A stretch of 22,421 bases of DNA from Candidatus Methylarchaceae archaeon HK01M (GCA_024256245.1 JAKLZD010000008.1:1-22421); one strand, 5' to 3'. Counted from the first letter of the stretch, positions 1-8,142 are shown. Program-made: numbers and translations. The notes: generated by a model from the sequence alone, not told the origin.

Positions 1-6
1 ATTGGT

Positions 7-153
7 TTATTCAAGCAAGTCTTCAAAGATCTGTCTCATACTCTGTCGATACTCTTGGAAAGCAGCTCGTCCTTTTTCGGTAAGATGAAGCATTGTGTGT
101 GGCCTCTTATCCACAAATTCTTTCTCATGTTTGTTAGCAGCAAATAGGTAAAG
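7..153 (-). pseudogene. 5'-truncated winged-helix (MarR/HTH_34-like) regulator remnant
   Basis: The minus strand reads 48 codons to a TAA at 7-9. An in-frame TAG lies just upstream (154-156) and no start codon is present. The peptide contains KEFVDKRPHT, then LHLTEKGRAAFQEY, and ends IFEDLLE. This is the wing and C-terminal helix pattern of small archaeal winged-helix regulators (a K-F-x-x-RPxT stretch followed by LTxxGRxAFxxY). The recognition-helix half is missing, so it looks like the 3' remnant of a regulator gene rather than a working protein. The family assignment rests on this short motif only. Confidence 0.5.
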
Positions 154-250
154 CTATAAAGTCATTTATTGCCATTCAAGATTGCACTAAGCTACGTTAT
201 CCACCTTAACGTTAGACTGAATGAAAATTCTTGGATAAACTAATTATTTA

Positions 251-1252
251 TTATCTACCCCTTTTTGGGGTGCTATCTGGAGGGTCGTCAACCCCTTTCT
301 CATTAAGGACGAATACAACCTCCCTCTCAGGATGGCTTGGGCTATCGACCATCCTTGCGATCCTATTCTTTCCAGCTTTTCTTAAATATATCCTGTACGT
401 GCTTGTATGAGCTATAACATGCCCCCCTGTAGGTCTTGATGGGTCCCCAAAGAATACATCGGGCGCTGATTGGACCTGATTCGTCGCTACAACTGCTACG
501 TTGTAGATTTCAGCTATCCTCAAGAGGTGATGCATGAACCTATTGAGCCTCTGTTGCCTTTCTGCCAAAGTTCCTCTTCCCAAGAATTCAGCTCTGTAAT
601 GAGCAACTGCTGAATCCACGATAAGCAACCTTATATCTTCCTTCTCTATAATTCTGCCAACTTCATTTATTATAAATTCTTGATGGGCACTGTTGTACGC
701 CTTTGCTACGATTATTTTACTCAAGACTTCCTCGTGATCCAGATCATAAGCTTCAGCTATCTCCACTATCCTCTCAGGTCTGAAGGTGTTCTCAGTATCT
801 AGATAAATAGCGCCAGCACTTAGCCCGCCTTGCTCTTTTGGCATCTGCACTATCACACATAAAGTATGGCATATCTGGGTCTTCCCTGAACCATATTCGC
901 CATAGAATTCTGTTATAGCTTGAGTCTCTATCCCTCCAGCCAATAGATCGTCCAGATTATTTGAGCCCATATGTATCCTATCTATGGCCTGGCGCTTTTT
1001 GTAGAGCTCGCTTGCAGATATGAACTCTTTCTCTAACCTCCCTAGCTCGATGAGTTTATCCCTTGCCTTGTTACAAAGTTCTGTAGCTTTATCGCGATTG
1101 ATGTTCATTATATCTGCAATCTCGGATGGTCCTCTAGATGCTAGATCGAGTATATTATATATACCAGCGGATACGAGCTTCTGCTTGGTGACCGGTCCTA
1201 CCCCTCCTAGAGATTCTAGCTCAAAATCTTCCTCGCTCATATCGATTAACAT
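251..1252 (-). CDS. radA: DNA repair and recombination protein RadA
   Basis: RadA is the archaeal RecA/Rad51-family recombinase that forms filaments on single-stranded DNA and drives strand exchange. The 333-residue product has the usual full-length layout. A helix-hairpin-helix N-terminal domain (about 10-60, with GGVGP) is followed by the FxxA polymerisation motif (F-I-S-A, 77-80). The ATPase core has Walker A GEYGSGKT (118-125) and a Walker B LLIVDS near 210. The L1/L2 region and the conserved ATNQVQS and GGHVIAHTSTYR stretches come later. An ATG at 1252 is chosen because a TTTAAA box lies about 25 bp upstream, which suits leaderless transcription; an ATG four codons in is the alternative. 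It ends in a basic PKRGR tail. Assignment is secure. Confidence 0.97.
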   Translation of the reverse strand: MLIDMSEEDFELESLGGVGPVTKQKLVSAGIYNILDLASRGPSEIADIMNINRDKATELCNKARDKLIELGRLEKEFISASELYKKRQAIDRIHMGSNNLDDLLAGGIETQAITEFYGEYGSGKTQICHTLCVIVQMPKEQGGLSAGAIYLDTENTFRPERIVEIAEAYDLDHEEVLSKIIVAKAYNSAHQEFIINEVGRIIEKEDIRLLIVDSAVAHYRAEFLGRGTLAERQQRLNRFMHHLLRIAEIYNVAVVATNQVQSAPDVFFGDPSRPTGGHVIAHTSTYRIYLRKAGKNRIARMVDSPSHPEREVVFVLNEKGVDDPPDSTPKRGR

Positions 1253-1273
1253 TATTATTTAATAGATATTAAC

Positions 1274-1279
1274 TTTAAA
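1274..1279 (-). promoter_or_regulatory. TATA-like box of radA
   Basis: TTTAAA is centred about 25 bp upstream of the radA ATG. Archaeal TATA boxes sit near -26, so transcription would begin at or next to the start codon. The box lies just beyond the stop codon of the upstream small gene, so radA has its own promoter. Confidence 0.5.
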
Positions 1280-1284
1280 GTTTT

Positions 1285-1563
1285 TTACATCTTTACACAC
1301 TCTGGACAGAGGAGGGAAACATCGTAAAAGAATTCGCCACGTCTTCCAACTTTTGTAGTTTTAAAGATTAATTTCCATCCTAGGCTTTCTGCTCTTTTTA
1401 GTTTATCGATGAGGGGCGATGGACCAAGGAATAGCCGGCGCTTATGGATGTTCTTTTCCATATAACCACACCTCAAACCGTCGATCGTTCTACCACATCC
1501 AATCTTTGGAGATCTTTCCTGATTAGAAGGAGTATGATCGACCTTGTCTTTTTTGGTATTCAT
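1285..1563 (-). CDS. Small Cys-containing protein of unknown function
   Basis: This 92-residue protein starts at the ATG at 1563. A GTG six codons upstream (1581) would make 98 residues. The ATG is favoured because a TATA-like stretch (1587-1595) is centred about 28 bp from it. I do not recognise the family. Visible features are a hydrophilic, Lys-rich N-terminus, a GCGRTIDGLRCGYME segment with two cysteines, a basic middle, and a C-terminal CPEC just before the end. Four cysteines in two groups suggest a small zinc ribbon. It lies upstream of radA on the same strand, but radA has its own TATA box between them. Confidence 0.6.
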   Translation of the reverse strand: MNTKKDKVDHTPSNQERSPKIGCGRTIDGLRCGYMEKNIHKRRLFLGPSPLIDKLKRAESLGWKLIFKTTKVGRRGEFFYDVSLLCPECVKM

Positions 1564-1730
1564 TTTATGATGTCTTTTCACAAAGATATTTTATTCAAAG
1601 GCATTTAATCTTTACTTAAAAAAAGCATTAAAGACCAATTTCCAATCTTTTTATATGATCAACAAATGTGAATGGAATTTCATTTGAGCTTAAGGACCCA
1701 TGAGAATCTTAAGAAGAGTTACGTTCTTGA

Positions 1731-2060
1731 GGCTTTGGGGATGTGAATTTTACAAGATGTATTCCCATCAATCCTTACACAGCCTATAAACCACAGTTCA
1801 AACCTTTTAAGATGCACCTTAGTATCATTATCAAATTCTTCCAAATGGGGGCCTTTACTCTTATAGAGGAGAGCAAGGAATTCAACTTTGAGCCTTCTGA
1901 TGGGAAGTAGTCTATCGATTATAGAGAAGGCAGTCTTGAGCTAGAGAATGGGAGGTTTTAAGTAGAATATTGTGCAACAGAAGTATAAAGAGCCTATTAA
2001 CAAATCAAAGTCAAGAAGAATCCATGAAGGAAGAATGAGCTGGTGAGAGACATCATGAAG
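1731..2060 (+). pseudogene. Possible decayed coding region, several in-frame stops
   Basis: In one plus-strand frame (codons starting at 1731) there are 59 sense codons, then TAG at 1908, TAA at 1959 and further stops. The sense stretches between stops still look protein-like, for example YKPQFKPFKMHL, SIDYREGSLELENGRF and VEYCATEV. The SIDYREGSLELENGRF piece resembles the beta-rich start of IS605-type OrfB/TnpB proteins, but that likeness is weak and I cannot confirm it. The whole 1600-2160 stretch contains no intact gene on either strand. I read it as a degraded gene, possibly an insertion-sequence relic. Confidence 0.3.
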
Positions 2061-2070
2061 ATCGTTCAGA

Positions 2071-2098
2071 GACCCTTCAAAAGGGTCCCTCTAAAGGG
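2071..2098. repeat. Two adjacent short hairpins
   Basis: GACCCTT (2071-2077) and AAGGGTC (2081-2087) form a perfect 7-bp stem with a CAA loop. CCCT (2087-2090) and AGGG (2095-2098) form a second short stem sharing one base. They lie about 70 bp beyond the 3' end of the MoxR-VWA gene. They could act as a transcript-end structure or be a relic of the decayed region; there is no following T tract in either direction. Confidence 0.35.
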
Positions 2099-2166
2099 AG
2101 CGAAGTTATAGTTCAGATTATAAAGTAATCAGCTTTCTCAATAAATCTAATTCACTAAAATTCTGG

Positions 2167-4038
2167 CTACCTAAGTATCCTCATTATAGCACGGGGTAGA
2201 TCCTCAAAGTTTTGAACGTAAGAGTATCTCCCTCTGCCAGCCTTTGCAAGATTCTTACACGTGGTGAAATCCCCACTTATGGTAAAGGGAACCTGTATGA
2301 CATGAAGCCTAGGGTACTTTCCAGCAACAGGTAAGGGATCTCCGCCTTTTGTGACCCAGCCGTCCGTTATCAAGATGCCTAACTTTTCAGGTACATCGAG
2401 TTTTTCCAATTCTTCTAAGCCTTTTTCTAGAGCTTCCTTTATGTCGGTCACCCCTCCTGGTTGAAGCTCTAGCATCTTTTCGATCAAGATCTCTATATTC
2501 GGTCGATCTTCTATGGGCTTGAGCAACTGTGCATGTTTGTTAAAGGTAATAACTGAATAAGGGTCGCCCCATAACTTATGGGCGAGCACACCAACAGCTA
2601 TGGCGGCTATAGCAATCTTTTCTTGTTGCATCGAGTTGCTTGTGTCCAGCATAAGCGAGACTGCGCTCTTCTTCTGACATCTTTTGATGGATGCTATATC
2701 TTGATGGTCAAGGTAATCCTTGCCGAGCTTATTCTCAAGGGTCTGTTCGATGTTGAAATCTTCTAGACCTGGTTCAAAGGGGACTTCTACACACTCTGTA
2801 GGAATAACCCCCCTTCCAGCTATCTGGGCAGCCATCCTCATGATAGTCCTATTAAGGACTTTTCTTGCTATCCTTTTATGAGTAGGATCGAGTTTTGCTG
2901 TTTGGAGTGTAAGTAAAAGCTGAGCTGCGGACCATTTCAGCTCTGAGTGCTCTGTAGCTTGTAGCATGGTCTCAAAAAGACCCTCTTTGCAGAGGATTTC
3001 ATAGATAGATTGAGGGGAGTCTTGGATGATGAAAAGGGCTTTGGGGATATCCCCCCTTTTTATGGCATCCTTAAGGCGAGGGACGTTCTTTGATAGCGTA
3101 AAAGCATCTACATGACCGATCTTGCTTTCATTGATATCTTTATCCTCTCTTGATGAATTATCACCCGAAGTTTCTGAGTATTCTTTAAGAATGGTAGTAA
3201 CTATTCTCTGAATGACGTCTTTCATACTCTGCGTTGCCCTATCCTGAAGTTCCATCTTGGTAGATAAGGCCATTATGGCGGCCTTTGTCCAGATCTCTGG
3301 ATTTAGAGTAGAGCTCCCTGCCGAGCATTGAACTATATCTACCATATCTATCGCGCCTCGAACCGAAGCTCCACGCCTGATGTCGGGGTCTTTCCTTGTC
3401 GCCCTCATAGTCTTTACTGCGATCTCAATTAAGGCATTGTCGTTGCACCCAGTCTCCTTATGGACTATCTTTCGCTCCTCATCCTCAGACTGGTAGTCGA
3501 GCTTGATCAACACAAAACGATCCTTTAGAGCTTCACTGAGTCTGCTCGTGCCTACGAACTCTTCAGGGTTTTGGGTTGAGATTATGGAGAAGCCTTTTTT
3601 AGCTTTGACTAGACCGATCTTTGAGAGAATTATCTGTTTCTCGTCCATGGCTGGCAATAGCACATTCTGAGTTCCTTCGGGCATTCTATTCAGTTCGTTG
3701 ATGAAGAGGAAAGCCCCTTCTATCATGGCCTGTGTCAAGGGGCCAGGTATGAAAGTTTCCCATGAATAGCCCTTTGATATCACCGTTGCGGGGTCGAACC
3801 AACCGGTCAACTTATGTTCAGTGTAGCGCTCATCCCCATCGACCCTATAAAAGGGACGGCCGAAGTACTTCGCGATAGCTACACCTATAACCGTCTTCCC
3901 AACTCCTACGGGCCCTTCGAGAAGAATGTTCTTCCCAGCAGAGATCGCCGTAAGAGCGTGTTCTAACTCCTCCTCACGACCGATGATCCTATATTCCTCT
4001 TGGAGGGCCGCCACTTCCCTTTTTATATCAAGTGTCAT
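2167..4038 (-). CDS. MoxR-type AAA+ ATPase fused to a VWA domain
   Basis: A 623-residue protein carries two linked modules. The N-terminal third is a MoxR/magnesium-chelatase-like AAA+ ATPase: Walker A GPVGVGKT (42-49), Walker B-like FLFINEL (110-116), and sensor 1 STQNP (154-158). A linker of about 180 helical residues follows. The C-terminus (about 455-623) is a von Willebrand A domain with a complete metal-ion-dependent adhesion site: DTSNS (465-469), a downstream T in GGVTD, and ITDG. In this class the ATPase remodels or inserts metal into a target protein that the VWA domain binds; the partner is usually encoded separately. Here the two parts are one polypeptide and no obvious client gene is adjacent. 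The Moco operon is divergent, 122 bp away. The substrate is unknown. Confidence 0.85.
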   Translation of the reverse strand: MTLDIKREVAALQEEYRIIGREEELEHALTAISAGKNILLEGPVGVGKTVIGVAIAKYFGRPFYRVDGDERYTEHKLTGWFDPATVISKGYSWETFIPGPLTQAMIEGAFLFINELNRMPEGTQNVLLPAMDEKQIILSKIGLVKAKKGFSIISTQNPEEFVGTSRLSEALKDRFVLIKLDYQSEDEERKIVHKETGCNDNALIEIAVKTMRATRKDPDIRRGASVRGAIDMVDIVQCSAGSSTLNPEIWTKAAIMALSTKMELQDRATQSMKDVIQRIVTTILKEYSETSGDNSSREDKDINESKIGHVDAFTLSKNVPRLKDAIKRGDIPKALFIIQDSPQSIYEILCKEGLFETMLQATEHSELKWSAAQLLLTLQTAKLDPTHKRIARKVLNRTIMRMAAQIAGRGVIPTECVEVPFEPGLEDFNIEQTLENKLGKDYLDHQDIASIKRCQKKSAVSLMLDTSNSMQQEKIAIAAIAVGVLAHKLWGDPYSVITFNKHAQLLKPIEDRPNIEILIEKMLELQPGGVTDIKEALEKGLEELEKLDVPEKLGILITDGWVTKGGDPLPVAGKYPRLHVIQVPFTISGDFTTCKNLAKAGRGRYSYVQNFEDLPRAIMRILR

Positions 4039-4160
4039 GACGCAACTACTACTTTATCGTTAAGAAATAAATATATCTGGAAATTTTTATACTATACTAT
4101 CAATATTAATAAGAGGTAGGAAAGACCTATTCGAGCAGATAATACTTAAGGGGGATAAGC

Positions 4161-4682
4161 GTGGAGAGTTTTTTGAGTCTTGATGCCTTCGATGAATTGG
4201 TGAAAGATTTGAAGAATCTTAGACGAGAGTTATTGCGTGGAAGATCCTTCGATGATGCTCATGGTGATATTCACGATCTATACAAGAGGGTTGATGATGA
4301 AGCCCACAAAGCTACAAAGAGTGTCCTTTTGTTGAAGCCTGAAAAGTCTTTGACTGCAGAGAGGGTTTACGAGAAACTCTCCTTACTTCTAGCTGATCTG
4401 AAGCAGAATCTGATAACAGATACAGGGGGAGATGAAATGATACATACACTAGACCTAATCGTCTCAAATATGACCAAACTGAGGGTCTTGCTCTACAAAT
4501 CTTTTGAATCCCCCAACCCTATAGTCCAAAAGATCATGGAGATGACGGGATCATTAAGGTTGAGCCCAAAATCTAGAACTATCAGCAAGACCACAAGGAT
4601 GGACAAGAAGCTTGGGTACACCCAGTCCAAGATAAGCTCATTTACAGGTAAGGGTGATCTGCATGGGGATAAAGATGGTTGA
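4161..4682 (+). CDS. Hypothetical protein at the head of the moa operon
   Basis: This gene encodes 173 residues, starting at a GTG preceded by a purine-rich AAGGGGGAT. I do not recognise a family. The product is hydrophilic and predicted largely helical for residues 1-125, with heptad-like Leu spacing. It then has a basic, Ser/Lys-rich, probably disordered tail. No signal peptide, membrane segment or cysteine cluster is visible. Its stop overlaps the start of moaC by about 20 bp, so it is very likely co-transcribed and translationally coupled with moaC, moaB and moaA. That makes a role in molybdopterin synthesis or its regulation possible, but position is the only evidence. Confidence 0.7.
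   Translation: MESFLSLDAFDELVKDLKNLRRELLRGRSFDDAHGDIHDLYKRVDDEAHKATKSVLLLKPEKSLTAERVYEKLSLLLADLKQNLITDTGGDEMIHTLDLIVSNMTKLRVLLYKSFESPNPIVQKIMEMTGSLRLSPKSRTISKTTRMDKKLGYTQSKISSFTGKGDLHGDKDG
4653..4659 (+). promoter_or_regulatory. Shine-Dalgarno site deciding the moaC start
   Basis: GGTGATC matches the archaeal anti-Shine-Dalgarno and ends 3 bp before the ATG at 4663. It supports that ATG over the in-frame GTG at 4654 (inside the site) and the ATG at 4675. The site lies inside the end of the preceding gene. Confidence 0.5.
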
Positions 4683-5124
4683 CATATCAAAGAAGCCTGA
4701 GCAGTACAGGGAGGCTGTAGCTTCAGGGGAGATAAGGTTGAAGCCTGAGACCATTAAGCTGATAAGAGAGGGAAAGACGGAGAAGGGCGATTCTCTTCAG
4801 ATAGCAACCTTGGCAGGGATCAATGGCACCAAATTCACTTCATGGGTCATCCCTCTATGCCATCCCATACCTGTAGAGAGTACAGAAGTCGATATTCAAA
4901 TAAAGGATGGGAGCATTGTCGTTACTATGAAGGTAATCGCCAATAGCAAGACGGGCGTGGAGATGGAAGCTCTTGTAGCCACATCCATAGCCTTACTTAA
5001 CATCTGGGATGTAGTCAAGAAGTATGAGAAGGATGAAGAAGGGCAGTACCCCACAACTATGATTTCAAATATAAAGGTCTTAAGGAAAGTGAAGGAAGAT
5101 GTCGGCAGCTTACGAAGAGCATAA
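4663..5124 (+). CDS. moaC: Cyclic pyranopterin monophosphate synthase MoaC
   Basis: MoaC converts the MoaA product, 3',8-cyclo-dihydro-GTP, into cyclic pyranopterin monophosphate in molybdenum/tungsten cofactor synthesis. The 153-residue product begins MGIKMVDIS. It has the family hallmarks PLCHPIP, the TGVEMEAL helix and the catalytic-region WDVVKKYEK, in which the Asp and Lys of the family's D-x-x-K pair are kept. Length is normal. The start at 4663 follows a good Shine-Dalgarno site; the ATG at 4675 is possible. The 3' end overlaps moaB by 26 bp. Acts in the cytoplasm, usually as a hexamer. Confidence 0.95.
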   Translation: MGIKMVDISKKPEQYREAVASGEIRLKPETIKLIREGKTEKGDSLQIATLAGINGTKFTSWVIPLCHPIPVESTEVDIQIKDGSIVVTMKVIANSKTGVEMEALVATSIALLNIWDVVKKYEKDEEGQYPTTMISNIKVLRKVKEDVGSLRRA

Positions 5125-5626
5125 GAGACTGGCTCCAAAGAAGGTAAGGGTTACCATAATAACGGTGAGTACTTCAAGATATGAGAAAGCTTCTCAAGGT
5201 ATAGCAGTCGACGATCTTTCTGGCTCAAAGGCTTTAGAGATGGTCAAGAAGAGTGGGCATAAGGTGGCATCCAGGAAGTTGGTAAACGATGATAAGGAGA
5301 TGATAAGGCTGGAGGTTCTACGTAGTCTATTTGATGAAGGTGCGGATGTAGTAATCTTAACAGGTGGTACAGGCTTAGCAAAAAGAGACGTTACGATAGA
5401 ATCTATAATGCCACTATTGGATAAGGAGATGGGAGGGTTTGGAGAGATATTTAGGGCTTTGAGTTATCAAAAGATAGGAAGCCCAGCATATCTATCAATG
5501 GCCTTGGCTGGTACTTTGAATGGTAAAATTATCTTCTGTCTGCCTGGCGCTCCTCAAGCTGTTGAACTGGCGCTGAATCTTATCCTACCAGAGTTATCAC
5601 ATATGGTCTATATCACCAAGGGTTGA
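5099..5626 (+). CDS. moaB: Molybdopterin adenylyltransferase family protein MoaB/Mog
   Basis: This 175-residue protein belongs to the MoaB/Mog/MoeA-domain family, which binds molybdopterin and, in Mog-type and archaeal MoaB proteins, adenylylates it before metal insertion. Visible hallmarks are the N-terminal strand VTIITVST, the ADVVILTGGTG loop (central GGTG), the conserved DVTIE after it, and the C-terminal LPGAPQAVELAL. Its start overlaps moaC by 26 bp, and moaA begins 4 bp after its stop, so translation is probably coupled. I cannot tell MoaB from Mog by sequence alone; in archaea that lack Mog, this protein does the adenylylation. Confidence 0.92.
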   Translation: MSAAYEEHKRLAPKKVRVTIITVSTSRYEKASQGIAVDDLSGSKALEMVKKSGHKVASRKLVNDDKEMIRLEVLRSLFDEGADVVILTGGTGLAKRDVTIESIMPLLDKEMGGFGEIFRALSYQKIGSPAYLSMALAGTLNGKIIFCLPGAPQAVELALNLILPELSHMVYITKG

Positions 5627-5630
5627 ACTG

Positions 5631-6545
5631 ATGCTCCTCGATGCTTATGGAAGGACGGCTTACAACTTACGTATATCTGTAACTTCGAAATGTAACCTTG
5701 ACTGTATCTTCTGCCATGGAGAGGGAAACGATGTAATTGGAGATAGTCTTACACCTAATGGCATAGAGGAAGTCGTGAAGGTTGTAACAAAGTATGGAGT
5801 TAGTAGGGTTAAGATAACTGGCGGTGAGCCTTTGATTAGAAGAGATATAGTAGAGATAGTGAACAGAATAGCATCTGTAGTGGGCATTCAAGAAGTATCC
5901 ATGGTCACCAACGGGTCTCTGCTAGAGCCTTTGGCTGAGCCTTTGAAGAGGGCTGGATTAAATCGTGTAAATATCAACCTCCCTTCCTTGGATCGAGACA
6001 AGTATCATAAAGTTACGAAGGGAAAGCTCGAATCTACTCTTAGAGGTGTGAGGTCTGCTGTAAAGAATGGGCTAACACCTGTTAAGATCAATATGGTTCT
6101 GTTGAGGGGGATAAACGAAGATGAGTTGGATGATTACATAAAGTTTGCGAGGGAAGTAGGTGCACACCTTCAGGTAATTGAATTGGAGCCGATCAGGATA
6201 AAGAGCGAATTTTACGATGAGATGTATATAGAGCCAGATACTGTTGAGAGATTGCTTGAAACGAGGGCTCTACGTTCATGGGTTAGGGAGTCCATGCAGA
6301 AGAGGAAGGTATATGATCTTGGCAAGTTGAATGTAGAGGTTGTTCATCCAATAGATAACACAGAGTTCTGCGCCTTCTGTAATAGAATACGTCTTACGAG
6401 CGATGGTGCATTTAAGCCATGCCTTATGAGGAACTCAAACAAAGTCTACATAAGTGATGCTCTAGCTAAAGAGGATCTCCCAAAAATTTTAAAGGCCTAT
6501 CTAAGATCTATGATGAATCGCGAGCCTTACTTCAAACCTTGTTAA
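5631..6545 (+). CDS. moaA: GTP 3',8-cyclase MoaA (radical SAM)
   Basis: MoaA is the first enzyme of molybdopterin synthesis, rearranging GTP to 3',8-cyclo-dihydro-GTP. The 304-residue product has both iron-sulphur sites. The radical SAM cluster motif is CNLDCIFC (Cys 21, 25, 28). The C-terminal substrate-binding cluster is Cys 247, 250 and 264 in FCAFCNRIRL...FKPC. The GGEP SAM-binding motif is at 64-67. It lacks the C-terminal Gly-Gly seen in bacterial and human MoaA, ending in REPYFKPC instead. It is the last gene of the plus-strand moa operon and converges on the gene at 6569. Confidence 0.96.
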   Translation: MLLDAYGRTAYNLRISVTSKCNLDCIFCHGEGNDVIGDSLTPNGIEEVVKVVTKYGVSRVKITGGEPLIRRDIVEIVNRIASVVGIQEVSMVTNGSLLEPLAEPLKRAGLNRVNINLPSLDRDKYHKVTKGKLESTLRGVRSAVKNGLTPVKINMVLLRGINEDELDDYIKFAREVGAHLQVIELEPIRIKSEFYDEMYIEPDTVERLLETRALRSWVRESMQKRKVYDLGKLNVEVVHPIDNTEFCAFCNRIRLTSDGAFKPCLMRNSNKVYISDALAKEDLPKILKAYLRSMMNREPYFKPC

Positions 6546-6568
6546 AGATTTAGCGCCAAAGAAAAATA

Positions 6569-6904
6569 TCAACTTATCTTCTTCATCAAGGTTCGTCCAT
6601 ACATGATAAAAGTATCTTCCCTATCCATACACTTATTGCAAAGGCAATCTGGAGTTGAACTCTTAACATCACAGATATGGCAATAGGCACAAAGGTAGCA
6701 CTCTACACTTGAATTGCATACAAAACACTTCGGCACGAATTCGAAATCTTCGTCTAAAGCCGTCTTCAAGATGGATGTTATTATAACCAGATTTGAATCA
6801 GCTTCAGCTTTGAAACCCTTCGATCTATCGTAAATCAAACCTGCCTTCATAAGGCTTATGAATCTATCCCTTCCCATTCTTGGAAGGCTGAACCATTCCC
6901 CCAC
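6569..6904 (-). CDS. Cys-rich small protein downstream of rfcL
   Basis: This 111-residue protein begins with GTG 13 bp after the rfcL stop. I do not recognise a named family. The N-terminal 55 residues look like a compact helical, perhaps winged-helix, domain. Residues 59-92 hold nine cysteines plus a histidine in a tight cluster (CFVC, CYLCAYCHIC, CLCNKC), which suggests two interleaved zinc sites or an Fe-S site. It is the last gene of the asparagine synthetase-like/ubiA/rfcL operon. A nucleic-acid role is plausible from the zinc-finger-like pattern and the rfcL neighbour, but is inferred only. Confidence 0.75.
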   Translation of the reverse strand: MGEWFSLPRMGRDRFISLMKAGLIYDRSKGFKAEADSNLVIITSILKTALDEDFEFVPKCFVCNSSVECYLCAYCHICDVKSSTPDCLCNKCMDREDTFIMYGRTLMKKIS

Positions 6905-6917
6905 TTTTACTATCAGA

Positions 6918-8132
6918 TTATCTCACCTTTAGAAAGACTCTCTCAGACTCCTTCACCATAACCTTCAATGCACTTTCACCCAAGCCTAGCAACCTAATGA
7001 ACCTCTCTAAGGATTTCTTTTCCTTGCCGATAACGACCAAGAGGTATGGCATAAATATAGATACAGCCTCTCGGGACGATATGTGAAGAAACTTCGATAG
7101 GCGCCCACCTATATCCTTCAAGACTTTACCCTCGTTCCACATCCTGACCTTCAGATTCCAGGGCATATCTTCTTCGCTGTAACTCACTGAACCTTTAGGA
7201 AGAGTGTTGAAGAGGGAATAAGCAAGTAATCTATCGAGATATCTCAAAAGTCTCCATTCTTGAGTCGTACCTATCATATTCACTATCTTATCTGCCTCCC
7301 CTATCTTCTCCAGAGCCTTAATGAGGGTATCACCCTTTAAACCGCTATTGATCACACTCAAATAGGCTATCTTTACTTTATCCCTTGGAGGAACTTTAGA
7401 AGCAATTAAGGCCTTGTAAGCTTCCTCTTGAGAGTCTGCATTGAAAAACGCTTCAAAGCTTTCTTTTAGGCTGTATGCCAAATTCCTACTCGATACGACA
7501 GAGCTCAATTCTTCCGTAGAGAGACCGGCAAGGGACTGGGCTGTGTTGATGGCGGCCCTCATGTCACCTTTGGCTTCCCTAACTATCAGACGGATGGACT
7601 CTTTACTCAGCTTTGCCACATCTTTTTTTAAAATGTCCTCGATGTAGAGCTCTACAAGCCTTGGTACCACCCTTCTGAACCTGAATACCTTAGATTTTCT
7701 GATCAGCTTTATTACCTTCTTGTCATCCTCTATGTTTGCAGCCATGACCAAGGGCACTCTGCCACTATCTATCAACTCTTGCACGAACTCTATACCACCT
7801 CTATCTTGCCTATAGTACATGCCGTCGACTTCGTCCAAGAATATGAGGGACTTACCATTGAATAAACTATGGGTGCTCAAGGTAGGACCCAGCTTCTGCG
7901 TCATCTTATCCTTCGTCCTTACATCACTGGCATTCAACTCAATAAGATTGTAGCCAAGTTCATCGGCAGCTAAGTGTACCAAAGTGGTCTTGCCAGTTCC
8001 AGGAGGGCCTATCAAAATGGCTGGCTTGGAGCCTTTCTTCCAATCCTTGAGCCAATTCAGAAAGCTTATCCTCGTCTCCTCATTCCCAACCATATCCTTG
8101 ATATTTTTAGGTCCGTATCTTTCTACCCACAT
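6918..8132 (-). CDS. rfcL: Replication factor C large subunit
   Basis: RfcL is the large subunit of the archaeal clamp loader, which opens the PCNA ring at primer ends using ATP. The 404-residue protein starts WVERYGPKN, then has Walker A GPPGTGKT (42-49), Walker B FLDEVDG (98-104) and the family's AKGDMRAAIN segment. The rest is the helical collar domain. Archaeal RfcL proteins often end in a basic tail and a PCNA-interacting box; this one stops at SERVFLKVR with no such motif visible. Start ATG 8132 lies 10 bp after the ubiA stop, so the two are co-transcribed. The small subunit is not in the window. Confidence 0.95.
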   Translation of the reverse strand: MWVERYGPKNIKDMVGNEETRISFLNWLKDWKKGSKPAILIGPPGTGKTTLVHLAADELGYNLIELNASDVRTKDKMTQKLGPTLSTHSLFNGKSLIFLDEVDGMYYRQDRGGIEFVQELIDSGRVPLVMAANIEDDKKVIKLIRKSKVFRFRRVVPRLVELYIEDILKKDVAKLSKESIRLIVREAKGDMRAAINTAQSLAGLSTEELSSVVSSRNLAYSLKESFEAFFNADSQEEAYKALIASKVPPRDKVKIAYLSVINSGLKGDTLIKALEKIGEADKIVNMIGTTQEWRLLRYLDRLLAYSLFNTLPKGSVSYSEEDMPWNLKVRMWNEGKVLKDIGGRLSKFLHISSREAVSIFMPYLLVVIGKEKKSLERFIRLLGLGESALKVMVKESERVFLKVR

Positions 8133-8142
8133 AATACATCAC

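Noticed and set aside
5631..6545. MoaA lacking the C-terminal Gly-Gly as a defect
   Set aside because: Both iron-sulphur sites are intact and the REPYF-type ending looks like an archaeal variant rather than a truncation, so it is noted but not counted as an anomaly.
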